From Pseudevernia furfuracea (lineage: Eukaryota; Ascomycota; Lecanoromycetes; Lecanorales; Parmeliaceae): a stretch of DNA of 64,000 nt. Shown here one piece after another: positions 54,860 through 64,000 of this stretch. The position numbers and the translations under genes were made by a program. Positions within the stretch are counted from its first letter, which is position 1. Each line of letters opens with the position of its first letter. Under the pieces are notes generated by a model. The model was not told where the DNA came from. It was given only the letters and a program-made list of their open reading frames with translations, and searched no databases. Location: positions 2,108,001-2,172,000 of the forward strand of contig JAIUPT010000042.1 in the NCBI GenBank assembly GCA_022315425.1, given 5' to 3'.

Positions 54860-55620
54860 CTGATGAGAGTACTACCTCATTACCAGGACAGTCGCGAGTC
54901 ACTTCGACTGAGTCTATGGAGTTGAAGCAATATTTGAATAAAGAACATTCGACGACTGAGTTGAATACGCTGGCTCCAAAGCTCTGACTGGTAAGTACGA
55001 GAACTAGACTGCATAAAGCTCAAAATCAATTGAAGGAATTAAGAATTCAACACCTCGATGCTGGCAAATATCACCTTTGCAGCATCAAGCCGTTCGGGGA
55101 CGAAAAGTCATCGTCACAGAAAACTCCCAGCTTTTGCTACTATGACCGCATACATATTAAGCCAATTCCGAGGTACCTGCTGTCGTACGCATTCTGGGAA
55201 TTCTTGAATACTTAACCGGTCGAGCTTCGTAGAGATCACCAGTTTCGTACGAACGTAGTCAGATCTTGTCCGATACGAGTATGATCTCCAGTTAGTCACT
55301 AGTAATGAGTATCAGCTGGCTTTAATTCCGGCAGACGACGGTTCAGTGCCAGCTGATGGATCCGACCGTATTACTTTCGAACGCTTTGCCAGATTCATTG
55401 CTGCTTTTCAGAAGCTGCCCGATGATAGCGTTAGTCCGAGATATCGCTATGGAGAGCTTCGCCTTCTGGCATTGGAAGCTGAGTGGATGATAGAAAAACT
55501 GCTGGTTGCATGCCAGACATTCACATGTGAACGAGTCAAACGACTACTCTCGCTCAATTTGCGGCTCGAGTATACGAACGAAATGTCAACAAGAGCCAAC
55601 CAAGCGTGTCAATAAGATTT
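54860..55620 (+). pseudogene. Decayed DUF6601-like gene
   Basis: Consecutive fragments on the plus strand read SMELKQYLNKEHSTTELNTL (54914 on), DRIHIKPIPRYLLSYAFWEF (about 55145-55203) and DRITFERFARFIAAFQKL followed by DDSVSPRYRYGELRLLAL (55363-55475). 'KPLPRYLLS.FW' and 'F..FI..F...D..VSPRY.YGELRL' are hallmarks, as I recall, of the fungal DUF6601 family. Stops interrupt the gene (TGA after LAPKL near 54986, TAA near 55213, others near 55285-55307), and no set of introns restores it. The first of these again sits where Trp is expected. Confidence 0.5.
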
Positions 55621-56370
55621 ACGTAACAATGCTGAAAACTCGGCTTCCTGTCCGCTCAGCCAAAGAAAAGTCTCAGATCGGCTAATTAGTAGTTGGGTCG
55701 GTGAAGTAGAGACTCAAGCACGAAAACCTAGTTTATCTTACAAGATGGCACCGAGAATTGCCTTCTTTCACGAGTCTCAAGCGTGGTGTGTGCTAGCTAA
55801 AAACAAAGTCTAAAGCACTATGCGCCCCGGGACACAAAAGCTCAAGGGGCGACAACCTTGGAATTCAAGATCTCAGTCGAACATCGGCCTCGAGCCTGGC
55901 AACCTCTCATAACGTTCTTACAGCTTAAGGCTGTTTGACAGTTTGAACTGATGGGCTGTTGTAGAGCCAGGCGCGGCTACTTTGGGGCAGCCTTCCTCGA
56001 CCGGTAAGCGTAGAGCAACTACACTCTTGCCCGTGGAATGAAGACCTGAACAAAGTACGAAGACCGTCCTCGAGTTGAATTCGCAGTCTCGCAACAGGAA
56101 CTCGCCTTGTACCCTGTGGTCAGATCTCGATGGGTAGACCTCCCTTTATTCCGGGACCAGCATAAATGGTGCGCTAGAATACATGCGGGTTTTCAACGAC
56201 GCACCTATCATTCAGTAGACGCAACTGGCGCGTGGAAGCATCAGGAAAGTAAAAATTTCAGTCTTGAATTTCTTCTCTACGCAATCTGTGAGGGTCGAAA
56301 GATCAAATTTCGTCCGTCATTTCAATTCCAAAGAAATCAATATCGCCGACTGTCCCATAAACACACAAGA
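55621..56370. other. Intergenic region, probably further decayed sequence
   Basis: 750 bp without a supported gene. Fragments in the plus-strand frame after the DUF6601-like remnant may be its degraded 3' half. The last ~200 bp should contain the promoter of the secreted-protein gene. Confidence 0.4.
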
Positions 56371-56862
56371 ATGCCTCGTCGCCTAATCTTTCTACTGCTC
56401 AGTATTTTCGTCTGCTACGTGGCGTCATCATCGCTTCCAGAGGCATTTTATCTGCCCCCCAATACCACCCACCTTCCCAACGCGCAAGCGACCTGTACCG
56501 GCTTCAAACTCTTCCAGCTTCGACCCCTTTACCGCGATTGTGATCGTGCCGTCAATGGCTTATCATCCAGCCGCCTCCCCGGCTATTTTCACACTGGAGG
56601 CACGATGGATGAATGGCAGCTTCCAGTTACCGAAACAGCCGGCACGTGCGAACTCTTGCTGCAACTCGCACGGCTTTCGCTCCCGGAACCCGGGTCCTGG
56701 ACGGAGATCAAGGCTGCGGCGAGAATGTTGAATGAGGATTGCAGGAGTAAGGCAGCCTTGGGGGATGTCACGGGTGGCGCCATCACAGCTGGGCCGCATG
56801 ATCGGATCCAGATTTCGATGGTGAGAAGGACGAGCGGTACGGATGAGGTGGCGGATGGGTGA
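56371..56862 (+). CDS. Small secreted protein
   Basis: 163 residues from ATG 56371. An upstream in-frame start at 56107 is possible but would bury the signal peptide. The signal peptide is MPRRLIFLLLSIFVCYVASS. The mature part has four Cys (ATCTGFKLF, YRDCDRAVNGL, TAGTCELLLQL, LNEDCRSKA) and ends in a GGAITAGPHDRIQISM segment. This layout (C...DC..A.n.L...GTC...v...LN..C...GG...aG..d.I.i) is typical of a widespread family of fungal small secreted proteins of unknown function and is distantly reminiscent of the gene at 32554-34043. Candidate apoplastic or surface protein. Confidence 0.7.
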   Translation: MPRRLIFLLLSIFVCYVASSSLPEAFYLPPNTTHLPNAQATCTGFKLFQLRPLYRDCDRAVNGLSSSRLPGYFHTGGTMDEWQLPVTETAGTCELLLQLARLSLPEPGSWTEIKAAARMLNEDCRSKAALGDVTGGAITAGPHDRIQISMVRRTSGTDEVADG

Positions 56863-57138
56863 TTAGGGCAGGTATCACGTAGTGTATCATGGGGGGATCT
56901 CAAGAACCCAGCATAAGGATCTTTCATTGATCGCCGGCCCTCTCTGTATTCTTAGCAGCCGATGGTGTTGGTGTCAAGAAACGTGTGGTAAAAAGTCTTT
57001 CATAACAACATGGAGAGGACTGATGCCATGGACTTGGCCAAAAAAGAGACTAAGACGAGAGCCAAACATAGTTTCAAGGTGATCCTCAGACCATCTCCGA
57101 TTCCTGCCCTGGTCTTTCATGAACCCGAAATGAAAGCT
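56863..57138. other. Convergent intergenic region
   Basis: 276 bp between the convergent stop codons of the secreted protein and the reductase; no gene seen. Confidence 0.5.
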
Positions 57139-58059
57139 TCAAAGCTTCTTCCTTTCCTCCTTCTCCTTCCTATCTTTCATAGTAGGAACCACCAACATCT
57201 CAAAGACGATCGAGGGTAACAGATCAATTACGAACTTCTGCATGGCGTGACCGACATACCCCACAACGACTTGCCGCCCACAGCCTACACGATCCACGCA
57301 GCTTCTGGCCATAGTTCTCGCAGTAGGCGTGAAGAAAGAAGCAGGTTCCCTTGAGTGAGCCACATCGGTAACTCTTCCGACTGGGATGGCCAGGACTTCG
57401 ATGTTTTTGCCTTCGGTTTTGACTTCCACTGCTAGCGAGCTACTCATCGCCATATTGAAAGCTTTGGACCCGCCGTAAACCGTAGCGTAAGGGACGCCCG
57501 AGTCGGCGAGAGAACCAATGTTCATGATGAGAGTTGGACCATCCGCTCTTGTGAGTTTGGGCAGAAGGGCTCTTGTCAGTTGCGTGGGGAATCTGGCGTT
57601 GACATTGATCAGGAAGTCGAGCTCTTCTGCTGTGTTCTTCTCCAGGGGCTGGATTTTCGCACCGCCGCCGACGTTGTTGACGAGGACGGTGAGATTCAGG
57701 CCATCGATGCTTGCCACGAATTCATCAACTTGCTGACTTGTAGCCGTTGAAGCGTTGAGTACGGCGGTTCTGAAATGGATGTTTTGGTGTTCTCCGTGGA
57801 GCCGGATCTTTGTTCTTTCGAGCTTTTCGGGGTTCCTGCCGTGCAAAATGATGTTGAATCCGTTGGTGGCGAGTTCTTGGGCGACACCCAAACCGATGCC
57901 ATCACTGGCTCCTGTTACCAGAGCCCAGGGATTGTCACCGTAAAGATAGCGCTTTATGGAGGAGGGTCGAGTATAGAGGTAGATGAAACGAAGGAATCTT
58001 AGCGTTGTATAGGAGGCCGTTGCAACGCCCAATCCAAAGAGTACATGTGAGGCGTCCAT
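57139..58059 (-). CDS. 17beta-HSD12/ketoacyl-CoA reductase-like SDR
   Basis: An intronless frame of 306 residues. An N-terminal hydrophobic anchor (HVLFGLGVATASYTTLRFLR) precedes a Rossmann fold with TGASDGIG cofactor loop, NNVGGG, structural/catalytic Ser in MNIGSLADSG and YGGSK (YxxxK). After the fold comes IPVGRVTDV, with PTAR and CGRQVVVGYVGH further on. The C terminus is basic (EKEERKKL), similar to ER-retrieval tails though not a canonical KKxx. The anchor, size and motifs match the ER very-long-chain 3-oxoacyl-CoA reductase/17beta-HSD12 group (yeast Ifa38 relatives), which reduces 3-ketoacyl-CoA with NADPH during fatty-acid elongation. It may be a diverged paralogue rather than the main enzyme. 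Confidence 0.8.
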   Translation of the reverse strand: MDASHVLFGLGVATASYTTLRFLRFIYLYTRPSSIKRYLYGDNPWALVTGASDGIGLGVAQELATNGFNIILHGRNPEKLERTKIRLHGEHQNIHFRTAVLNASTATSQQVDEFVASIDGLNLTVLVNNVGGGAKIQPLEKNTAEELDFLINVNARFPTQLTRALLPKLTRADGPTLIMNIGSLADSGVPYATVYGGSKAFNMAMSSSLAVEVKTEGKNIEVLAIPVGRVTDVAHSREPASFFTPTARTMARSCVDRVGCGRQVVVGYVGHAMQKFVIDLLPSIVFEMLVVPTMKDRKEKEERKKL

Positions 58060-58627
58060 ACGGGAAAGAAACTAAAGAGGAAGATATGTATACAGATCTG
58101 AGATGCTACTCTCTTTCATAATACCCTCCCCGTACCTAGTCCCTGTTGGACAATCAACTCGAGGCAGGATCGATGATTAGACGGTGGAATGAGTTAAAAT
58201 ACGGTAACTTTCGAAATACAAGATTTAGTGCTGCCGCCAAGATTTCTCCGCATCCCCTGTCATAAGGTAAGGTAGGTACAACTTCCCCGGGTCCCACTTG
58301 ATTTGAGCCAACTCTCTTGTTCGTCCTCACTCAATATCAAGACTTTAAGAGATCTACTGCTGACTCGCACCCGACTAGATATTGTATAGCATCCTCAATC
58401 TTCTTTGACCTTCGAATGTGCAACCCCCATCGTAGCAGCTTGCTGCTTGACCTTCGCGCACGGAATCATCTCGTAAGGACGCGTTCACGTATTCCCAAGG
58501 AAGTCTCACCCAATCACTCTCTTACTCCTTCCTTATACCTATCATCCAGCGTCAGCAATCAAACAGTCACCCTCTCTCCTTTACATCACTGCCAACCAGA
58601 GGCCTGCAACCGTGCTACTGCTACAAC
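58060..58627. other. Divergent promoter region
   Basis: 568 bp between the reductase (-) and RNase H (+) genes. A TACCTTACC-like element occurs near 58265-58280, as in other promoters here. No gene is seen. Confidence 0.5.
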
Positions 58628-59122
58628 ATGGTCTACAACATGGTAATGTTCGTCGACGGAGGCTGCAGGGGCAATGGCTACCCAGGAGCCTTTGGTGCCT
58701 GCGCATGCTATGTTGTGAAAAAATGGGGCCATAACGAAACCTTCACACAATGGTTACAATCTTGGATGCGTCCAGTACCAACAAACCAACGAGCAGAGCT
58801 TTACGCCATCATCCTTGCTCTAGAGCACGCTATCGAGGAAAGAGATAATCTCAACAGCAACCCTTACATGAATGTCACCATACACACAGACTCGAAGTAT
58901 GCGCACGGCTGTATGACTGAATGGTATCGCAAATGGCAGAACAATGGGTTCATCAATGCTCTTGGGAATGAGGTCACGAATCGTGACTTGATTGAGAGGG
59001 CGCTGGAGCTCGAAAGCGATATCTTGGATCATGGCAATGTCACCTGGGAGTGGATACCGAGATCTGATAACACAGTGGCTGATGAAGCAGTCAACGATGA
59101 GATGGATAAGATGGTGGGCTAA
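58628..59122 (+). CDS. Ribonuclease H (type 1 fold)
   Basis: 164 residues, single exon. Active-site carboxylates are visible in FVDGGCRGNG (Asp), NQRAELYAI (Glu), IHTDSKYAHG (Asp) and near the C terminus NTVADEAVNDEMD (Asp). There is no N-terminal hybrid-binding domain and no linker to other domains, so it is a stand-alone RNase H fold. It would cleave RNA in RNA:DNA hybrids. The start codon was taken at 58628, with a second Met four codons later also possible (MVYNM). Such single-domain proteins occur in many fungi, sometimes as domesticated retroelement RNase H; that origin is not shown here. Confidence 0.88.
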   Translation: MVYNMVMFVDGGCRGNGYPGAFGACACYVVKKWGHNETFTQWLQSWMRPVPTNQRAELYAIILALEHAIEERDNLNSNPYMNVTIHTDSKYAHGCMTEWYRKWQNNGFINALGNEVTNRDLIERALELESDILDHGNVTWEWIPRSDNTVADEAVNDEMDKMVG

Positions 59123-59606
59123 TAGAGATTGATTCTTTGGCAGGCGGATGAATGTAAAGTGCATAGGCAACGGAGGCAATTGCTACAACACAGCCAAGTG
59201 CTATACTCGTACAAATATAAGGATCGCAAATTCTCAATCCTGGATTCGGCAGCCGAAGTTTAGCGGTTACTAGCTGCAGATAACCGAGCTACGCTCATAC
59301 CTCCAACATACAGTGAAGCGTCTTACTCTATGCACAGACCCAAGTATTTCCGGATCGCAGGGATCTTAGCCCCTTTAGAACAGCAGTTTCAAGTTTCCAC
59401 TGCCTTTTCTCTTTGTCTGTCATTAAATACACATTGATTTCTATTTTGTCATTGCTCTCCGCTATCAAGAAAGAGTAAGGTAGTTAAGGTGAATTCGATT
59501 CGCAACACATTTGTAGCAGTACTCTACTAAGCATCCATGGTTTTTAGGTCACACTGCTGAAGGATCCGTCACCCCCCTGCCTTCTTCAATCGACAAGCCC
59601 TTTACC
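59123..59606. other. Intergenic region, no supported gene
   Basis: 484 bp between two plus-strand genes. AT-rich, with no conserved frame. Confidence 0.5.
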
Positions 59607-60224
59607 ATGGACTCCACTCAGAAGACCTGCGCCAAATGCCACAAAACTCAACCAGACATACCCCTCAAACGCTGCGCCAACTGCCTAAACCAGTGGTACT
59701 GCAACCGTGACTGCCAGAAAGCGGATTGGAAAGCCCACAAGGCATTCTGTGCCTCCTCGCAACAGAGTAATGCGCAGAAAAAACCCCAAGCTACAACCAA
59801 TTTCGATGCCATGCCCAAAGTGGCCGGCGACTTCTTCAAGGGTATCTGTCCAGACAACTACTTGCACCAATTTTCCGAGAAAGATGCTTTCCGCCAGCTG
59901 ATTGACTGCTATCGCATGCGTGTTGAGGACGACTACACCTTTTCGGGCGATACTCGCGGACTCTACAACGAAGACGACCCACTAGCCGACTTTCAGGAGT
60001 TCCTGGACTTGGCAGACGCGAGGAGTGGAATACTGCCCAGCTGGTGGTCGGATGGGAAGAGGCGGGAGTGTGAGGAGAACGCAACGGACAGAGAGGAATG
60101 GAGTGATCGGAACGCCGCTGTGGAAAAACATGATATCATCGAACACTACGGAGATGCTACCATGCCCATGAAGTTGAGGCTGTTGGCTGAGAAAATCTAT
60201 GGCAAGAAGATCGAAGGAACGTAG
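59607..60224 (+). CDS. MYND zinc-finger protein
   Basis: 205 residues, single exon. The MYND finger occupies about residues 8-48: CAKCHKTQ, RCANCLNQWYCNRDCQ, DWKAHKAFC, giving the C-C-C-C-C-C-H-C ligand set. After a short Gln/Ser linker comes a helical region with AFRQLIDCYRMRVEDDYTF and a Trp-rich ILPSWWSDGKR segment, found in many fungal MYND proteins of unknown function. No SET domain is attached. A protein-protein interaction role is inferred from the finger. Confidence 0.88.
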   Translation: MDSTQKTCAKCHKTQPDIPLKRCANCLNQWYCNRDCQKADWKAHKAFCASSQQSNAQKKPQATTNFDAMPKVAGDFFKGICPDNYLHQFSEKDAFRQLIDCYRMRVEDDYTFSGDTRGLYNEDDPLADFQEFLDLADARSGILPSWWSDGKRRECEENATDREEWSDRNAAVEKHDIIEHYGDATMPMKLRLLAEKIYGKKIEGT

Positions 60225-61456
60225 TTGAGGTAAAGCGCTATTGCATTTGGTTCCAGTCGAAATGGTAGAGTCTACATGGTACTGTGTTGATCGACCACTT
60301 TTCATCAGCAATGCCTTCCATGTCTGGGGGACTCTCTCGTGTCCATCCGCCTGTACTGAATACGATGAAGGCCAAAAAGGTCCAGCTATGTATCCAAACA
60401 AAAACTATGCTTGCATTGGCGCTCAGTGATTAGTGTACTATTTCGCAGATATTCTCTGTCTTGTCGCCACCTCGAAAGGCAGCTGTGCGTGCTTCGTCTT
60501 TTATCTTACGTGGCTAGAGTTTTTCTGTACCGAGTTCAACATACACACTTCCCATTGGCCTCTTCATCGAATAGGCTTGACTGGGCTACTCCGTGCAGCA
60601 GCTGATTCCTAATTATGGTTGAGTTTCAGGCGCGGACGACTGCCGCACAGCTGCAGCATGGAGTGAGATGACCAGCGTTCAGAAGATCTCCACTAGTGTG
60701 CCTAGTGAGGGTGCGAGGAGACGATCGCGTTCAATTCCACATCCGCTACGATCTGAAATTGGTAAGCGTTTGAGACAGCTTGGTCAAGGCGCAAGTTAGG
60801 CGGTGGGAGCGTTACTACCAATCTAGCGCTAAGTCAAAATCAGGGACTTGTGTGGAGAGACGTGACGACTATCAGCCATGGTCTGTTACTGATGGTCCCT
60901 GCGGCTCAGGACGAAGGGCCGAATCGCTGATTGTCAGCAATGCGCGGCTAGCATGGATCATGTCTCAACACTGACGCTAGCATTCGGAGACTGTCACTTG
61001 AAGGAGAGCGCTGCATAGAGGAAGAATTGATTTCTTGATTAACCAATGAAACGAGTCTAGCTCAATTTTTTGTCAACCAAACGCTGTGACATGTATTCAA
61101 CAACGGGCAGGCCATCAAGACCAATCATCACACGCAGTGTCCAACACAGTGCCATACGAGACCTCGCCTTCATTTATCCTGCGACAAGCTCTGCCAGGAA
61201 TCACTCAAAGCCTGACAAAACCCAGCGTCATCGACATTCCGGGTGTACGAGTGATTATGCCCTGTACAATCTCCATTCTCGTAGACAGAGAAGCTTTCCA
61301 TTCCCAACATGCTATTGCCCCAACTCCCCCCTGTGGTTTCAGATCAGCATTGTCACTATGAGATAGAAATCCAAGCATCAGAAATATAATGGGTTTCGAC
61401 GGCCGAAGATACAATCAAAACCCCTCCAAAAGATCTTTGTGAGCCGCGAGTGAATA
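60225..61456. other. Intergenic region, no supported gene
   Basis: 1.2 kb. Short frames near 61070-61366 are antisense to a possible second exon of the small gene at 61457-61702, and neither has clear motifs. Confidence 0.4.
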
Positions 61457-61702
61457 TCAAGGGGTTCGAGAGGTCCACATACCAATTCTCTGAGTCGTGA
61501 GCTGAAATTTGATGCATTCCAATGATTTGATTTCTGGACGGGGCCAGGATTTGTTGAAGACACCATGTTGGCAGTCTATGTCATCCAACTCAAAGCAGCC
61601 AACCCAGGGCCAGCTGGCCCGTTTCTGGAGGCTTTCGTTGGGGCTAGGGAGGGACAGAGTTGTCATAGTCAAGGCTAGGATGAGGAGGGCTTTGGAGAAC
61701 AT
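61457..61702 (-). CDS. Candidate small secreted peptide
   Basis: 81 residues from the ATG at 61702: signal peptide MFSKALLILALTMTTLSLP, then a dibasic KR (possible Kex2 site) before ASWPWVGCFELDDIDC, and two more charged segments. A further in-frame upstream extension lacks a signal at its start, so this ATG is preferred. A GTATGT donor within the last residues (QRI-GTATGT) suggests the true C terminus may lie in a downstream exon near 61205-61345, which reads DNADLKPQGG; phases did not match cleanly. A small effector-like protein is possible. Confidence 0.4.
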   Translation of the reverse strand: MFSKALLILALTMTTLSLPSPNESLQKRASWPWVGCFELDDIDCQHGVFNKSWPRPEIKSLECIKFQLTTQRIGMWTSRTP

Positions 61703-64000
61703 TCTGGAGGATATGAAGAGGAGTTGTCGGTGTACTGTTTGAATTGTGTGTGCTGTGGACAATTTATGTAGGATGGTGCATGGTTTGTCCTTGGAGGAAA
61801 CATGGTCTGCTTTTATACCTGTGAAAAGCCTTTGAGGTTGAGCAGGACTCATTCGCCTGGCAGCGCAGCGCAGTGTTTTGGAAGTATGAAACAGATGAAT
61901 GTCTGCCTGTGGTTTCTGTCATTCAAAACCATGATCTCTGGACGAAACTTCTTCTGCTTCGAAAATGAGGAAGGCCTGCACTTAACTTGGGCAGATGTAC
62001 CACTGAGATAACACTTTGCCTGCTAAGCTAGCTAATACCTTGTTTATGAATTGATTCAAGATGTAACGTTAAATCGTTTCGGGATTCCTGCACATGGATA
62101 TCGCAAATCGCTCGCGCGAAATGATCTCGGTCCTGATACAAACATGAAAGTAAACAAGAGTGACCCCTTCATTTCCAGTTTCACTTCTTTGATTTCATTT
62201 TTTGGCAATGGAATTTCACTGGACATGGGAAGCCCCAGTAGTTTCAGCCTCGTTCAGCATCAAAACGCATCAACATATGCTACTTCAAGCTGCTATAGCA
62301 TATTACCAGTCATTTGCCCACCACTTGATGTCAGACTCTATGATCACGTTATCAGCTGGTAGTGATTGGGTGTAGCAGCCGGTTTCGGAAATTGCGGAAC
62401 AGTAGTTGAGACGCAGGCAACCGACGGCTGGTTGTAGTATGGCCCTTCACTTGGCCTCGATCACAAACACTCAATGGCTATATCCCTCGTAGTACTTCTA
62501 AAACGGCCACTGTTGATATGAGCGCCTGGATTTCTGAAAAGAAGGTGCACGACATGGATGAATACCGCAAGCACACAAGTAGAACCTCTGAAACATTGCG
62601 CAGCCGTGAACGGAGGAGATACATCCATTCAGCACTAACGTCAAGCAAATAGGGCTATTGCTAGTGACTGCCAAGACCGTGACAATATCCGAAGAGTCAT
62701 GTTTCAGATATTCAAATACTGCTGATCCTACTGCCCTATGTGGACGTGTCATTGATCCTCTGGCCCCTTTCCAGACAGCTTGGTCTCGTCTTAAGCCATT
62801 CATGAATGAAAGAGGCAAAGCAAACAATCATACAAAGCTCCCGTTGGCTTTTGTAACTCGCTCTTGGATTTCTAACAACTTCGCACTGCTCGCTTTCAGC
62901 TTGGCCCTCATCATAATCCTCGGCGTCTTTCTAGCACCGACAATGACTCCACCAACGCCAGTGTACATCTACCATTAGACCTTTTACGCTATCATCCCTG
63001 CAGCATGTCAAGAATAAGATATTACATATCTATTCAGTATACGGATGCGATGAAGCCATCCAACTGTCCTACAAATACTCGGTCGATGTGCTGGAAGCAG
63101 ATCATGCTACAATACTACAAATCAATTGCTGAGTGGGAACTCGACATACTGACCAGCATGTACGTCATTAGTCACTTGACCGCCGAATTTCCCTTCTAGC
63201 TAACTTATGTAAAGACACCTAGAATACTACCCTTACTCAAGTGGACAAATTTGGGACTTGGCCAACCCGGCCCCAAGCGTGGTTTTTGGACTGATTTTAA
63301 AAGATGTAGCGGTAGCACCATGCGCTAGCTCCCACTGGTTGTATGTAGTTTGGATTGTCCCCATGCTGGTAGAGTTGACTATCTGAGCTGGCTTGAGACT
63401 AAAGCAGAAGATGTCGAGGAGTCAAATTTATCTGTATCTGCTACGGATGCTGTTCCTTGAGAGGAACGAAGCGTCCTTCACAACCGCTGGTCCTATTTCC
63501 AGCCATGTGTCGCTTCTGTTGCAGGGATGATTAATCGCGTCACTATTTGGGTATAATCTCATGGGGTCGGGAAAATAATCAGGCCGCAGGCCAAATGGTC
63601 TTCCCAAGCAGGGGGATTCGGCCATTGATTCCACCGTCACTACTATATGTAATGGCCACTGGGTTCGGATGAACTCATGATGAGACTGGTCCATGACCGC
63701 CTCCATGGATTATTTCTTCATGTTCTCAGGTAGTCAATAGAGTCATACTATCCCATAGCCCTAACGCTGCCGAAATCTTATCCCCGCAACATTTCTGCCC
63801 TGATAGGATCTCTTTTCATCTTCCCACGCCGCTGATTGAGCATCGACACCATTGAAACCCAGCTATATTTTTATGCTTTTCTGACAGCGGCAAACCAGGC
63901 TCGGCCCTCGGGAAATTGTCCAGTTTGAGTAGCCTTAGTCGTGAAAATTGATGCTTCATTTGCTCGCAAGAACAGATGCGCGCGTGGAGGATAGAGTCGC
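61703..64000. other. Right-end region, no firmly supported gene
   Basis: 2.3 kb. One plus-strand frame at 62658-62978 ends with a strong hydrophobic segment (NNFALLAFSLALIIILGVFL) but lacks an ATG; it could be the last exon of a membrane protein. Frames at 63005-63199 and 63428-63706 have no motifs. A gene may extend beyond the window edge. Confidence 0.35.

Noticed and set aside
62658..62978. Membrane-protein-like frame
   Set aside because: No ATG and no convincing upstream exon; only the hydrophobic segment is notable, so it was left as part of the right-end region.

Overview
The window is nuclear DNA from a filamentous ascomycete, most likely a Dothideomycete; that placement is by general resemblance only. 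Evidence: spliced genes with short (46-76 nt) GT-AG introns and no operons, fungal-only families (IRE1 with a KEN ribonuclease, Zn2Cys6 regulator, STAND/NLR receptor with hydrolase and TPRs, small secreted proteins), a pogo-type DNA transposon and a Ty1/copia retrotransposon. Exon structures were worked out by hand from splice signals, frame and conserved motifs; no search or transcript data were available.

Left part (1-16.8 kb), mostly core genes: IRE1 kinase/RNase (+), a FAR-17a/AIG1-type membrane protein (-), a three-exon Zn2Cys6 transcription factor (+), an acidic Cys/His-containing protein (-), a 2.37-kb pogo-like transposon with 45-bp inverted repeats and a TA target duplication, and a three-exon S33 prolyl aminopeptidase (+).

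Middle part (16.8-37 kb): gene-poor, partly duplicated DNA with two small unknown genes, decayed coding fragments and a minisatellite; then a 617-residue protein carrying the same undescribed ~69-residue Cys-rich domain at both ends; an FHA-like/kinase protein; a peroxisomal 4CL-type acyl-CoA ligase; the F1-ATPase assembly factor ATP11; a four-exon member of a secreted-type fungal family; a small secreted protein; and an RNI/LRR-like gene interrupted by one in-frame TAG.

Accessory part (38-56 kb): a full-length copia element with two apparently identical 133-bp LTRs but a pol region in which almost every expected Trp codon is a stop, inserted inside a small inverted-repeat element; a 12-exon gene for a large membrane protein of unknown family; an eight-exon NLR (alpha/beta-hydrolase, NB-ARC, 14 nearly identical TPR units); and a decayed DUF6601-like gene.

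Right part (56-64 kb): a small secreted protein, a 17beta-HSD/3-ketoacyl-CoA-reductase-like SDR (-), an RNase H (+), a MYND zinc-finger protein (+) and a candidate small secreted peptide (-).

The genes do not form one pathway. Stress and lipid housekeeping genes (IRE1, ketoreductase, acyl-CoA ligase, ATP11) alternate with accessory DNA where transposons, an immune-type receptor and secreted or orphan proteins cluster. The least described objects are the duplicated 69-residue domain (22.9-24.75 kb), the hypermutated copia interior whose mutation context does not look like classical RIP, and the 12-exon orphan membrane protein.
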